From DASUAO01 sp035763745 (GTDB taxonomy: Bacteria > Actinomycetota > Acidimicrobiia > IMCC26256 > PALSA-555), in NCBI GenBank assembly GCA_035763745.1, contig DASUAO010000043.1, forward strand, positions 90,983-154,982: 64,000 nucleotides of DNA, written 5' to 3'. The translations under genes were made by a program, and so were the position numbers. Shown here piece after piece: positions 40,648 to 49,700 of this stretch. Under the pieces are notes generated by a model. It was given only the letters and a program-made list of their open reading frames with translations. It made no database searches and was not told where the DNA came from. Numbering within the stretch: the first letter of the stretch is position 1; each line of letters starts with the position of its first letter.

Positions 40648-41205
40648 GTGGCCGTCATCGATGTCGCCGGGTTCGTCGCCGATCTGAAGGACCACGCCGT
40701 CGAGCACGGGTTCCACGTCCACGACGAGCGTCACTTCGTGGAGAGCTACTCGCTGCGCCAGACGTGGGAGGTCGACGTGCATCCCGAGGAGGGATGCGAG
40801 GGCCCCGTCGACCTCTATCTCTCGCTCGAGATCGATCCGCGCGTGCTCCTGGGCTTCGAGGACATGGTGATGATCCTCCCCGAGGGCGAGGATCCGCCCG
40901 ACGAGTACTCCTTCCCCCTCAACTTCACGTGGGGCCTCCCGCCGCTGACCCACGCGCCCGACCTCCTCCTCGTCGCGACGGAGCTGGCCGGCATCGGCGG
41001 CCCGGACCTCCCGCTCGACGTGTCGGCGATCGACTCGATCCCCGACGCGACCGATGCGCCCGAGCGCTCATTGCGCGTGGTCGCCCACCAGAAGGTCTCG
41101 CTGGTGCGGATCCGTGAGGGTGATGCCGTGGCGTGTGAGCTGCTCGACCGCTGCCTGGCGGTCAGCCGGCATCTGCTGGCGCAGACCGAGGGCTGGGTGG
41201 GGTGA
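40648..41205 (+). CDS. Conserved-looking hypothetical protein, 185 aa
   Basis: I do not recognise a family. The protein is acidic and soluble, beginning MAVIDVAGFVADLKDHAVEHGFHVHDERHF. A beta-rich centre (YSLRQTWEVDVHP, GPVDLYLSLEIDPRVLLGFEDMVMILPEGE) is followed by a helical C-terminus (VACELLDRCLAVSRHLLAQTEGWVG). GAGGAGGAAG precedes GTG 40648. It follows rdgB by about 30 bases and may be in that operon. Its last 44 bases overlap the 3' end of the PAS/GGDEF remnant on the other strand. Confidence 0.75.
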   Translation: MAVIDVAGFVADLKDHAVEHGFHVHDERHFVESYSLRQTWEVDVHPEEGCEGPVDLYLSLEIDPRVLLGFEDMVMILPEGEDPPDEYSFPLNFTWGLPPLTHAPDLLLVATELAGIGGPDLPLDVSAIDSIPDATDAPERSLRVVAHQKVSLVRIREGDAVACELLDRCLAVSRHLLAQTEGWVG

Positions 41206-42143
41206 CGGCGCCACCGGGATCGGCGAGCTCGACCCGGTAGCCACCGGCACGCTTCGCGCGGTAGAGGGCGACGTCGGCCTGGCGGAGCAGGTTCCCGATC
41301 TTGTCGACGCCACCGACGTCGAAGGCCACGCCGATGCTCGCGCCGAGCCCCAGGAACTCCTGTGCTCGTGGGTTCGAATAGACGAGCCGACCGGAGGGGT
41401 CCGAGAGGACGACCACCTCGTTGCTCTCCTCGAGCACCTCGATCAGCCGCTGGGCCTGGCGTTCCGCGGCGCGCCGATCAGTCACGTCTCGAGCGTTCGT
41501 CACGAACCCGCGACCGAGGGCTCCCCGGTCAGGTCGGTCGTGATGGCCTCGAAGACCTGGTCGCGGTCGTCGGGGTGGATGAGGTCGAGCGCGTTGGTGC
41601 CGATCATCTCGAGCAGGAGGGTCGCGGCCAGCTCGGCGTCTTCGGGGTGCACGAGCGTGAGCCCTTCGACACCGCGCATCTCCTCGGGGTCGAGCTCCAG
41701 CAACCGTTCGGCGCCGGAGCGGAGGTACTCGATCCGGCCCTGATCGTCGAGCACCACGATGAGATCCCGCGAGTGCTGGACGAGGGCGCGGAACCGGTCC
41801 TGAGACTCGCGCAGCCCGGCCTCGGCGACGACCCGCTCGGTCACGTCGCGGGAGTTGAGGACGATCCCTCGGACGCTGGGTGATCGACCAGATCCTGGGC
41901 ATTGGTCTCGAGGTAGAGCCAGCGGCTCCCGTCGCAGTTCCGGACCCGGAGGACGAGCGCATCATCGGGTCCGCGCGTGCCCGCGAGGAGGTCCGCGAAC
42001 GCCGTCTGGGCCGTCTCGATGTCGTCGGGGTGCACGAGATCCAGGACGCAACGACCGAGCAACGAGTCGGTCGCGTAGCCGAGCAGCGCTTCGGCGGCGT
42101 GGTTCGCCGAGGAGAGATGAGCTCCGGCGTCGATGACCACCAT
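41162..42143 (-). pseudogene. Decayed multi-PAS/GGDEF sensor gene with frameshifts and an internal deletion
   Basis: Three minus-strand frames give parts of one protein. Frame one (from 42143) is a PAS domain, MVVIDAGAHLSSANHAAEALLGYATDSLLGRCVLDLVHPDD, running into LETNAQDLVDHP. A one-base loss then shifts to DVTERVVAEAGLRESQDRFRALV and a second PAS ending LTGEPSVA. A further shift near 41510 leads to FVTNARDVTDRRAAERQAQRL and a third PAS, SNPRAQEFLGL. That PAS is joined directly to the very end of a GGDEF domain (GASIGVAFDVGGVDKIGNLLRQADVALYRAK), so most of the cyclase domain, including GGDEF itself, is deleted. An in-frame TAG precedes the first PAS. It cannot make cyclic di-GMP. Confidence 0.85.
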
Positions 42144-42377
42144 GGCTTCGCTGCCGCGGTCGAGGACCGCCTACGCGAATCCCTCGCTCGCGCTCGACCC
42201 CGGGCGGGGCTCCGGTGCGGGTCGTCGGGTCATGGCGGGGTTCCCACTGGCGCCGGTCGGCGCCTCTCCCAGTGTTTCGATAGGAAAGGGACGGGACCTG
42301 TAGCGCGAACACACCAGGCACCGGGAGGGGGACCGCCGCGGATCCGCCCCTCTGGTGGGCCAGAATGCGATGTGGCC

Positions 42378-42725
42378 ATGCGCACCAACTGTCGGTTCTA
42401 CGAGAGCCGGACGTACGCGGCCGGCGAGGTCGTGCGGAAGTGCCGACTCGACCTGGCTCCGGAGGCACCCTGGCGGTGCCCCGACGACTGCCCGAGCTTC
42501 GACGTTCGTCGCATCGACGTCGGCTGGCAAGTGGGAAAGACCGACGCGCCGATCGACGATGCCACCCGGGAGCCCGAGGGCGAGGACATCGCGGCGCTGC
42601 TCGACGCCGCGGAGGACATCGTCAACGCGGCCGCGCCGGCCATCCTCGCCGACCTCGACGGGCGGGGGAAGAAGCGGTTCGGGCGGAAGAAGTCGGGCGG
42701 GAAGCGACGGAAGAAGAAGCGGTAG
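42378..42725 (+). CDS. Small Cys-containing protein with a strongly basic tail
   Basis: 115 aa. The N-terminal 50 residues carry four spaced cysteines (NCRFYESRTY, RKCRLDL, WRCPDDCPSF), suggestive of a small zinc or Fe-S binding site. The middle is acidic, and the C-terminus is a run of basic residues (GRGKKRFGRKKSGGKRRKKK) that could bind nucleic acid. I do not recognise the family. GTG 42372, two codons earlier, is an alternative start 5 bases after a CAGAAT -10-like box. It lies just before the tRNA-Leu gene on the other strand. Confidence 0.72.
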   Translation: MRTNCRFYESRTYAAGEVVRKCRLDLAPEAPWRCPDDCPSFDVRRIDVGWQVGKTDAPIDDATREPEGEDIAALLDAAEDIVNAAAPAILADLDGRGKKRFGRKKSGGKRRKKKR

Positions 42726-42733
42726 TCCGTTCG

Positions 42734-42816
42734 TGCGAGCGGAGGGAGTCGAACCCTCATACCCCGAAGGGCACCGGGACCTAAACCCGGCGCGTCTGCC
42801 GTTGCGCCACGCTCGC
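42734..42816 (-). tRNA. tRNA-Leu(UAG)
   Basis: Acceptor GCGAGCG/CGCTCGC with discriminator A, anticodon arm CCGGG-TTTAGGT-CCCGG (anticodon UAG), the long variable arm expected of class II tRNAs, and T-arm with GTTCGACTC. CCA is not encoded. Length 83 nt. Confidence 0.95.
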
Positions 42817-42866
42817 GTCCCCCAAGTGTCGCACGCGCGAAACGATGGGGTGACTACGATTTGGGA

Positions 42867-43325
42867 GTGCTGACCGAAGGAAGCGTCGCTCCGGACTTCA
42901 CGGTGCCCGACCACGACGGGGTTCCCACGTCCTTGGCCGACGAGCGCGGTCACTGGGTGCTGCTCTGGTGGTACCCGATGGCCGACACCCCCGGCTGAAC
43001 GATCCAGGGCAAGGGCCTGCGTGATCAGGCCCAGGAGTACGACGAGGCGGACTGCGTCGTGCTCGGGATCAGCTTCGATGCCGTCGACGCCAACAAGGCG
43101 TTCCACGACAAGTTCGACTTCCCGTACCGGTTGCTGTCCGACTTCGACGAGCAGGTCGGGGTCGCCTACGAGACCCGCGATCCGGGCACCGAGAAGGTGA
43201 GCTTCGCGAAGCGGCTCGCGTACCTGATCGATCCGGAGGGCGTGATCCGCAAGTCGTACGAGGTGAGCGACGCTGCCGGCTTCGCTGGTGAGGTGCTCAC
43301 CGACCTGCGTGCGCTCCAGGGCTGA
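42867..43325 (+). CDS. Selenocysteine-containing peroxiredoxin (BCP/PrxQ-like), TGA at 42996 read as Sec
   Basis: 152 aa if TGA is decoded. GTG 42867 begins VLTEGSVAPDFTVPDHDGVPT; the catalytic region reads WWYPMADTPG, then TGA, then TIQGKGLRD. In Cys homologues this is the TPGCT motif, so Sec replaces the peroxidatic cysteine at residue 44. Strong homology continues after the TGA to the true stop (VVLGISFDAVDANKAFHDKF, FPYRLLSDFDEQVGVAYE, AYLIDPEGVIRKSYEV). A SECIS-like hairpin lies 14 bases after the TGA. TACGAT (42855-42860) is 6 bases before GTG. It reduces peroxides in the cytoplasm, probably faster than a Cys form. Standard callers would report only a fragment starting near 43059. Confidence 0.92.
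43013..43032 (+). promoter_or_regulatory. Bacterial SECIS element
   Basis: GGGCCTG (43013-43019), loop CGTGAT (43020-43025) and CAGGCCC (43026-43032) form a perfect 7-bp stem with a 6-base loop. The loop begins 21 bases after the TGA and has G at its second position, which fits the described rules for SelB-binding bacterial SECIS hairpins. Confidence 0.88.
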
Positions 43326-43347
43326 CGCTGGTCTCGCGGACTTCGCG

Positions 43348-43953
43348 TCAGTTCACATTGACGGCGCGGATGGTGCCGGTCGCCGTCATCTCGACGTAGC
43401 CGCTACGGCGCGGACCCGAGATGTAGACCCGTACGACCACCGTTCCGTCGTCGTCCGAGCTCATCGATCGGTCGACGGTGACGTAGCTCGCGCGGGGGCT
43501 CTCGATCCGGAGTGGCTCGTTCCGGAGTGCCGCGCGTTCGGCCTCCTCCACCATGGTGGCGAGCCGTTGCCAGCGCACCGACGACGTGGGGAACAACGAC
43601 GCCTCGACGTCCTCTTGTGGGCCGCTGAGCTGCACTGGTTCCGGCGTCGGGACGTCGTCGTCACGCCACTGGTACCGGTCGATGTGGTCAAGGACGCCGG
43701 GGTCCTGGGCCTCGGCGAAGACGTACTCGGGATAGATGTCGACGTCTGTGACACGCGCCGGCGAGGCGCCCACCGCGCGCTCGATCGCCGAGATCGCATC
43801 GGCGGCCGCGCCGCGCTGGTGGAGCAGGTCGACGGGAGCGTCTCGACCCGACCCGCCGCCGCTGGTTCCCGATCCGCTGGTCGTCGTCGAGGTGCACGCG
43901 GCTCCCACCAGCGCGAGTGCCACTGTCAAGGACGCGAACCGCCGGACACCCAT
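43348..43953 (-). CDS. Putative lipoprotein
   Basis: 201 aa. A signal peptide ends in the lipobox LVGAAC (MGVRRFASLTVALALVGAAC), followed by a Ser/Thr/Gly-rich linker (TSTTTSGSGTSGGGSGRD). The rest forms an alpha/beta-looking domain ending with TVVVRVYISGPRRSGYVEMTATGTIRAVNVN. I do not recognise the domain. ATG 43953 overlaps the stop of the upstream SDR gene by one base (TGATG), so the two are co-translated despite different compartments. It is convergent with the seleno-peroxiredoxin, 22 bases apart. Confidence 0.82.
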   Translation of the reverse strand: MGVRRFASLTVALALVGAACTSTTTSGSGTSGGGSGRDAPVDLLHQRGAAADAISAIERAVGASPARVTDVDIYPEYVFAEAQDPGVLDHIDRYQWRDDDVPTPEPVQLSGPQEDVEASLFPTSSVRWQRLATMVEEAERAALRNEPLRIESPRASYVTVDRSMSSDDDGTVVVRVYISGPRRSGYVEMTATGTIRAVNVN

Positions 43954-44729
43954 CAGATCGCCGTCCAACCGCCGTCGACCGGCAGGACCGCACCAGTGAT
44001 GAACGTGCTGGCGTCCGATGCGAGCAGGAGCAGTGCTCCATCGAGCTCGTGCTCGTCGCCGGGGCGCCCCATGGGTGTTCGCTGGCGGACCCATCGCATC
44101 GAGCGGTCGTCGCCGAACATCCGCTCCTCGGTCATCTCGCTGCGGAACCACCCGGGGGCGATCGTGTTGACCCGCACGCCCTTGCGTGCCCACTGCGCTG
44201 CGAGCTCGCGGGTCATGTTGACGAGCCCGCCCTTCGACGCCGCGTAGCCGGCGTCGGGAATCTGCCCGACCCCGACCATGCCGAGTACCGACGCGATGTT
44301 GACGATCGAGCCACCGCGCTCGGAGTTGATCATCGCTCGGGCTGCGAGACGGGAGAGCTCGAAGGGCGCGACCAGGTTCACCTCGAGCTCGCGAGTGAAG
44401 TCCACCATGTCGACGTCGATTGCCGGCTCGGTGTTGTCGATGCCGGCGTTGTTGACGAGGACGTCGATGTGCCCGAAGCGCTCGATCGCCTGCGCGATGA
44501 GGCCCTTCCGCGCGTCGGTGTCGGTGACGTCGCACGCGACCGGCAGCGCATCGGCGAGATCAGCGGCCAGCGTCTCGAGCCGGTCGAGGCGTCGGGCGGC
44601 GAGCACGACCCTTGCGCCGGCGGCGTCGAGGACGCGGGCAAACCGTTCGCCGAGCCCGCTGCTCGCCCCGGTGACGATCGCCACCCGTCCGTCGAGGCGG
44701 AACGCGTCGAGCGGGGAGGCGTCGGACAC
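43953..44729 (-). CDS. Short-chain dehydrogenase/reductase (FabG-like)
   Basis: 258 aa Rossmann enzyme: cofactor motif VTGASSGLGE near residues 19-28, VLVNNAGID, catalytic Ser in IVNIASVLGM and YAASKGG with Tyr and Lys, and the C-terminal FITGAVLPVDGGWTAI. Substrate is unknown. TACACT (44736-44741) is 6 bases before GTG 44729, so the mRNA is probably leaderless. It is followed by the lipoprotein gene with a one-base overlap. Confidence 0.93.
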   Translation of the reverse strand: MSDASPLDAFRLDGRVAIVTGASSGLGERFARVLDAAGARVVLAARRLDRLETLAADLADALPVACDVTDTDARKGLIAQAIERFGHIDVLVNNAGIDNTEPAIDVDMVDFTRELEVNLVAPFELSRLAARAMINSERGGSIVNIASVLGMVGVGQIPDAGYAASKGGLVNMTRELAAQWARKGVRVNTIAPGWFRSEMTEERMFGDDRSMRWVRQRTPMGRPGDEHELDGALLLLASDASTFITGAVLPVDGGWTAI

Positions 44730-44884
44730 GGCGGCAGTGTAGGGACCGGCGGTGCGTGGTGCGTAGTGCGCTCCGAGGGGCTCGACCCCGAAGCCGGTGC
44801 GTGTTCCCGCGGCATCTGCTCCGGTACCCGCAGGTGTGACCTCCTGCCCTATCGTGTCACGAGAACCTCAGGAGAAACCGCGAG

Positions 44885-45349
44885 ATGAAGAAGAGCCTGG
44901 TTGCGTTGGCGGTCGTCGTGATCGCCTCCTTGACGCCCGCCGTCGCCTACGCGAGTGCCTTCGAACGGGTCCTGACCGACGACCACGGTATGACGGACGG
45001 GCACGGCATGGAGACCGACGAGCACGGCACCGAGGCCGGTGAGGACCCTGGCCACGAGAACGCCCCGACCAAGAAGGGGGCACGCCGGATCAAGGTCACG
45101 GGACGCAACTTCAGCTACGAGCCCAAGAAGATCGTCGTCGACGCGGGCGAGGACGTCACCATCGTCATGAAGTCGACCGACATCTTCCATGACCTCAAGG
45201 TCAAGGGCGCGGGCCACGTCGTCGGCGCCGATGCCGGCGCGACGGAGAAGGGCGGGCTGCGCATCGACAAGCCAGGCACGTACAAGTTCTGGTGCACGGT
45301 CCCAGGCCATCGTGCCGCCGGCATGAAGGGCAAGATCGTCGTCGAGTAG
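44885..45349 (+). CDS. Secreted cupredoxin with a His/Met-rich N-terminal linker
   Basis: 154 aa. A signal peptide (MKKSLVALAVVVIASLTPAVAYA) is followed by an acidic linker rich in His and Met (DHGMTDGHGMETDEHGTEAG), which may bind copper, and then a cupredoxin domain from about residue 66. Type 1 copper ligands are visible: His102 (DIFHDL), Cys137 (KFWCTVPGH), His142 and Met147 (AAGMKGK). It probably carries electrons or stores copper outside the membrane. AGGAGA lies about 10 bases before ATG 44885, and TATCGT at 44850-44855 may be its -10 box with a leader of about 25 bases. Confidence 0.9.
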   Translation: MKKSLVALAVVVIASLTPAVAYASAFERVLTDDHGMTDGHGMETDEHGTEAGEDPGHENAPTKKGARRIKVTGRNFSYEPKKIVVDAGEDVTIVMKSTDIFHDLKVKGAGHVVGADAGATEKGGLRIDKPGTYKFWCTVPGHRAAGMKGKIVVE

Positions 45350-45400
45350 CGCAGGGTGCGAGCGGTCGCGTCGCGAGGGCGGTCGTCCCTGCCTTCTCGG

Positions 45401-45474
45401 TACGCCCCCAGGGACTCGAACCCTGAACCTAGTGATTAAGAGTCACTTGCTCTAGCCAGTTGAGCTAGGGGCGC
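45401..45474 (-). tRNA. tRNA-Lys(CUU)
   Basis: Acceptor GCGCCCC/GGGGCGT (first pair G-U), anticodon arm AGTGA-CTCTTAA-TCACT (anticodon CUU), T-arm CAGGG-TTCGAGT-CCCTG and discriminator A. CCA is not encoded. 74 nt. Confidence 0.95.
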
Positions 45475-45553
45475 GTGGTGCCCGGGCATCGTACCAACCG
45501 GACCCGTGTTCCCCGGTGCTATACCCACAATTGCTTCGGGTTAGGTTGCGAGC

Positions 45554-46468
45554 ATGGACGTGCTGGTCACGGGTTCGAACGGGTTCATCGGATCGGCGCT
45601 GGTGCGCGCGCTCGCGAACCACGGGCACCGCCCGGTCCGAGCCGTACGCGGGCGTGACGTCCCGAAGGGCGTCGATGCGATCGCGTGGGATCCCGAGGCA
45701 GGCGAGATCGATGCCGGTGCCCTGGAGGGCATCGGCGCGGTGGTCCACCTCGCGGGAGCGGGGATCGGCGACGCCCGCTGGACCGAGGCTCGCAAGCGGC
45801 TGATCCTCGAGAGCCGCACGGTGCCCACGGGCCTTCTCGCGTCGACGCTCGCCGGACTTGCGAAGCCGCCCGGTGTCCTCGTCTCGGCGTCCGCCGTCGG
45901 CTACTACGGCGACCGCGGCGACGAGGTCGTGACCGAGGAGGACGGCCCCGGCTCCGACTTCGCGGCCGACGTCGCGGTGCAGTGGGAGGCGGCCACCCAG
46001 CCCGCGATCGACGCAGGGATCCGGGTCGTGAAGATCCGTACCGGGATCGTCCTCGGGGCGAGTGGTGGCGTATTGGGCAAGCTGCTGCTGCCGTTCAAGC
46101 TCGGCCTCGGCGGGCGGGTCGGCGACGGTCGCCAGTACATGTCGTGGATCTCCCTGCCCGACGAGCTCGCGGCCATCGAGCACGCGCTCCTGACCGACGG
46201 GCTGGTCGGGCCGGTGAACCTCACGGCCCCGAACCCGGCGACGAACTCCGAGCTCACCGAGACCCTCGGGGAGGTCCTGCACCGCCCGACGGTGCTCCCG
46301 ACCCCCGTGCTCCCCCTCAAGCTGCGCTTCGGAGCCGAGCTGGTCGAGCACCTCCTGCTCACGGGCCAGCGCGTGCTCCCGCAGCGGCTCGAGGCGAGCG
46401 GCTTCGAGTTCGCGCACCCGACGCTCGAGGTCGCACTGCGCACCGTGCTCGATCGGCCCGCCGCCTGA
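45554..46468 (+). CDS. TIGR01777 family sugar-epimerase-like (SDR) protein
   Basis: 304 aa. The N-terminal Rossmann motif VTGSNGFIGSALVRAL, then VVHLAGAGIGDARWTEARKRLILESRTVPT, SASAVGYYGDRGDE and MSWISLPDELAAIEHAL in separate blocks are characteristic of TIGR01777. The C-terminal region (VLPTPVLPLKLRFGAELVEHLLLTGQRVLPQRLEASGFEF) is the DUF1731 domain. Function of the family is poorly defined; cell-division or cell-envelope links have been suggested. TAGGTT (45542-45547) is 6 bases before ATG 45554. Confidence 0.92.
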   Translation: MDVLVTGSNGFIGSALVRALANHGHRPVRAVRGRDVPKGVDAIAWDPEAGEIDAGALEGIGAVVHLAGAGIGDARWTEARKRLILESRTVPTGLLASTLAGLAKPPGVLVSASAVGYYGDRGDEVVTEEDGPGSDFAADVAVQWEAATQPAIDAGIRVVKIRTGIVLGASGGVLGKLLLPFKLGLGGRVGDGRQYMSWISLPDELAAIEHALLTDGLVGPVNLTAPNPATNSELTETLGEVLHRPTVLPTPVLPLKLRFGAELVEHLLLTGQRVLPQRLEASGFEFAHPTLEVALRTVLDRPAA

Positions 46469-46484
46469 GCCGGCGCAGACGCGC

Positions 46485-46518
46485 CACGCGCCCCGACCTC
46501 GGGGAGGCGGGGCGCGTG
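46485..46518. terminator. Strong bidirectional hairpin between the epimerase gene and tRNA-His
   Basis: CACGCGCCCCG pairs perfectly with CGGGGCGCGTG (11 bp), and the enclosed loop itself contains CCTC/GAGG. It lies 16 bases after the stop of the plus-strand gene and 5 bases beyond the encoded CCA of the minus-strand tRNA, so it can end both transcripts. Confidence 0.75.
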
Positions 46519-46525
46519 CGAGTGG

Positions 46526-46600
46526 GGTGACCGAGGGGTTTCGAACCCCCGACCTCCGGGATCACAACCCGGCGCTCTCGCCAACTGAGCTACGGCCACC
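46526..46600 (-). tRNA. tRNA-His(GUG)
   Basis: Acceptor GTGGCCG/CGGTCAC with the extra G-1 (46600) and C73 typical of tRNA-His, anticodon arm CCGGG-TTGTGAT-CCCGG (anticodon GUG). CCA is encoded at 46523-46525, unlike the tRNA-Leu, Lys and Gly genes in this window. Confidence 0.95.
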
Positions 46601-46701
46601 ATGCGACCCGACGGTTCGATACGAGCCGTCGTTGCCGGGTGCCAGGATACCCGCCTCCCTTCGCGGCACCGGCATGCGAACTCCCCATAGGGTCTCGGGC
46701 T

Positions 46702-49700
46702 ATGGCCGAGTCAGGAACCGCGACGATCCTGTTCACCGATCTGGTCGGGAGCACCGAGCTGTTCTCGGGCCTGGGACAGCTCGCCGCCGACGAGCTGCGT
46801 CGGCGCCACGACACGATCCTGCGTGAGGCGGTCGAGGCACAGGGCGGGAGAGTGGTGAAGCACCTCGGCGACGGCATCCTCGCGACCTTCGGTGGCGCGG
46901 CCGAGGCAGTCAGCGCCGCGAGCGCGATCCAGGCGGGGATCGAGCGGTCGAACCGGCGCGTCGCCCAGGCGAGCCGCCTCGCCGTCCGCATCGGCGTGAG
47001 CTCCGGTGACGTCATGTGGGACGACGGCGACTGCCACGGCACCCCCGTCGTGACCGCGAGCCGGATCTGCGACTCCGCCGAGGGCGGCGAGATCCTCTGC
47101 GACGACCTCGTGCGCGGTCTCGCGCGGGGTCGTACCGACGTGACGTTCCGGCTCGTCGGTGAGACCGAGCTCAAGGGGCTGCCCGAGCCGGTGACGGTGT
47201 ACGAGATCCCGTGGGGGAGCGCGACCGCGGAGGAGGCTGCACCACTACCAGGCGCGCTGCGCTCCGGTGCGTCGGAGTTCCCGTTCTCCGGGCGCGACGA
47301 GGAACGCGCCGTGCTCGCCGACGCGTGGAAGCGCGCCCAGGCCGAGGGCGCCGCCGTGGTGCTCGTCGTCGGCGAGCCGGGGATCGGCAAGACGCGTCTG
47401 TCGGCCGAGGTCGCGCGGGCCGCGCACGCCGAAGGTGCGCTCGTGCTCCTGGGGCGCTGCGACGAGCACGTCCTCGCGACCTATGCGCCGTGGATCGAGG
47501 CGCTCCGGCACCTGGTCGCCCATGTCGACGTGTCGGTCCTCGCCGGCAACGTCGAGCGCCACGGTGGTGAGATCGCCCGTCTCGTGCCCGAGGGCCTCCG
47601 CCGAGTCGGCGGCGACGTCCCGGCGCCCGTCGACGCGGATCCCGAGACCGAGCGTCTCCTTCTCTCCGATGCCGTCGTCGACCTGTTCGCGACCGCGGCC
47701 GAGGAGACCCCGGTGGTCTTCGTGTTCGACGATGCGCACTGGGCCGACTCCGCGAGCGTCAGCTTGCTCCGGTACCTCGTACGGCACCTGTCCCCCGATG
47801 CGCGCGTCCTCGTCGTCGTCACCTACCGCGACACGGACGTCGACCGATCGCATGCGCTCGCACCGGCGCTCGCCGACCTGCGACGCGCGCCCAACGTGAC
47901 GCGTGCGGTTCTCCGCGGGCTCGACGAGTCGGAGCTGCGCGCGATGCTCGAACGCGTGCGTGGTGACGCACTGCCGCCCGAGGGCGCGGCGATGATCCGG
48001 CGACTGCTCGAGGAGACGGAGGGGAACCCGTTCTTCCTCCAGGAGGTGCTGCGTCACCTCGCCGAGTCGGGCGCGCTCGTCCAGCAGGACGGCGTGTGGG
48101 TCGGCACGGTGTCGTGGGACGAGATCGGGCTGCCCGAAGGGGTGCGCGACGTCGTCGGGCGGCGCCTCTCGGCCCTGCCCGATCGGGCGAACGAGCTGTT
48201 ACGCGTGGCGGCGCTCCTCGGCCGCGAGTTCGACACCGACGTGGTCGCCGAGGTGGCCGATCACGCGGTCGACGAGGTCGTCGACGATCTCGACGCGGTG
48301 CTGGCCGCCGCGCTCGTCGAGGAGGTCGAGGACCAGCCGGGTCGGCTCTCGTTCATCCACGCCCTCGTCCGCCAGACCTTGCTCGAGGAGCTGAGCACGA
48401 ACCGCAAGGTGCGGCTGCACCGACGCGCGGCAGAAGCACTGGAGCAGCGTCGGGGAACGCCGGTCGAGCTGCTCGCCCATCACTTCCTCGAAGCGGCCTC
48501 GCTCGGGGTCGCCGAGCAGGCCATCCGCTACGCGACCGAAGCCGCCGAAGCAGCGCACCGACGCGCCGCCTTCGCCGACGAGGTGGCGCTGCTCGACCGG
48601 GCAGTGGAGGTGAGTGACCTGGCCGAGGAGCCCGACCTGGCACTCAGGTCCGAGCTGCTCGCGACCCTCGCCCTGGCCGAGCACTTCAACGCGAGCCCGG
48701 ATCGCGGTCGCGAGCTGGCGCTGGCCGCAGCCGACGCGGGCCGACGCGCCTCGCGCCCGGCGCTCGTCGCCCGCGCCGGGATCTCCTACCAGGGTCTCGC
48801 GACCCAGTTCGCGCGCCCGTCCGACGAGCTCGGGGTCGAGATCATGCGGGAAGGCCTCGCGGGCCTCGGTGACGACGACCGCGCCCTGCAGGCGCTCGTC
48901 ACCGCGTTCGTCTCCTATGCGCTGATCTTCGCGCCCGGCGACGAGGCGTACCGTCTCGCCCGCGACGCGGTCGAGCTCGCGCGCGCGGCAGGCGACGACG
49001 AGGCGCTCGTCCATGCCCTGCGCGCCCTCGCGTGGACCGAGAACGTCTCGACCCCGGTCGATGGGCGCGCGGAGACGGTGGCCGAGCTGGTCGCGATGGT
49101 CGAGCGACTGGGGGACCGGTCGTTGGTCAGCATCAGCGAGCTCCTCCTCGGACGGGTCATGACCTGCCGGGGCGACCTCGACGCCGCCGACGTTGCGTTC
49201 GCGGCGTCGTCGGACATCGAGGGGGCCAGCCTCGAGGGCTGGGTGATCCGGAACTTCCGCGCTGCGCGCCTCGCCGCCGAGGGCCGGTTCGACGACGCCG
49301 ACGCGATCTCCGACGAGTCGCACGGGATCGCCGGCGACATCGGCAAGAGCGGCGACGCGGTCTGGCACGCACAGCGGTTCCGAACCGCCTATGACCGCGG
49401 CAATGTCGAAGCGTGCGAGGCGGAGGCCGTCGCGCTCGCCGACACGCCGTTCGCGAAGCTCGCTCCCTATGGGGCGCTGGCGGCGGAGCTCTCGGGGGAC
49501 CGGGACCGGGCGCGCGTCGAGTTCGGTGCCTGGCTCGAGGACGCGGTTCCCGACCTGCCCGCGCACTTGGCCTACATCGGTGTGACCTACTCGTCGCGGT
49601 TGATCCAGGTGCTCGGCGACACCGGGTGTGCCGAGCAGTTCCTGCCCGGTATGCGGGCGCTGTCGGGTGAGCTCCCGGCCAGCGAGGTCACGATCATGGA

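Noticed and set aside
42996..42998. In-frame TGA taken as a nonsense mutation making the peroxiredoxin a pseudogene
   Set aside because: The TGA replaces exactly the catalytic Cys codon, the rest of the frame is intact and a SECIS hairpin follows at the right distance, so recoding as selenocysteine is far more likely.
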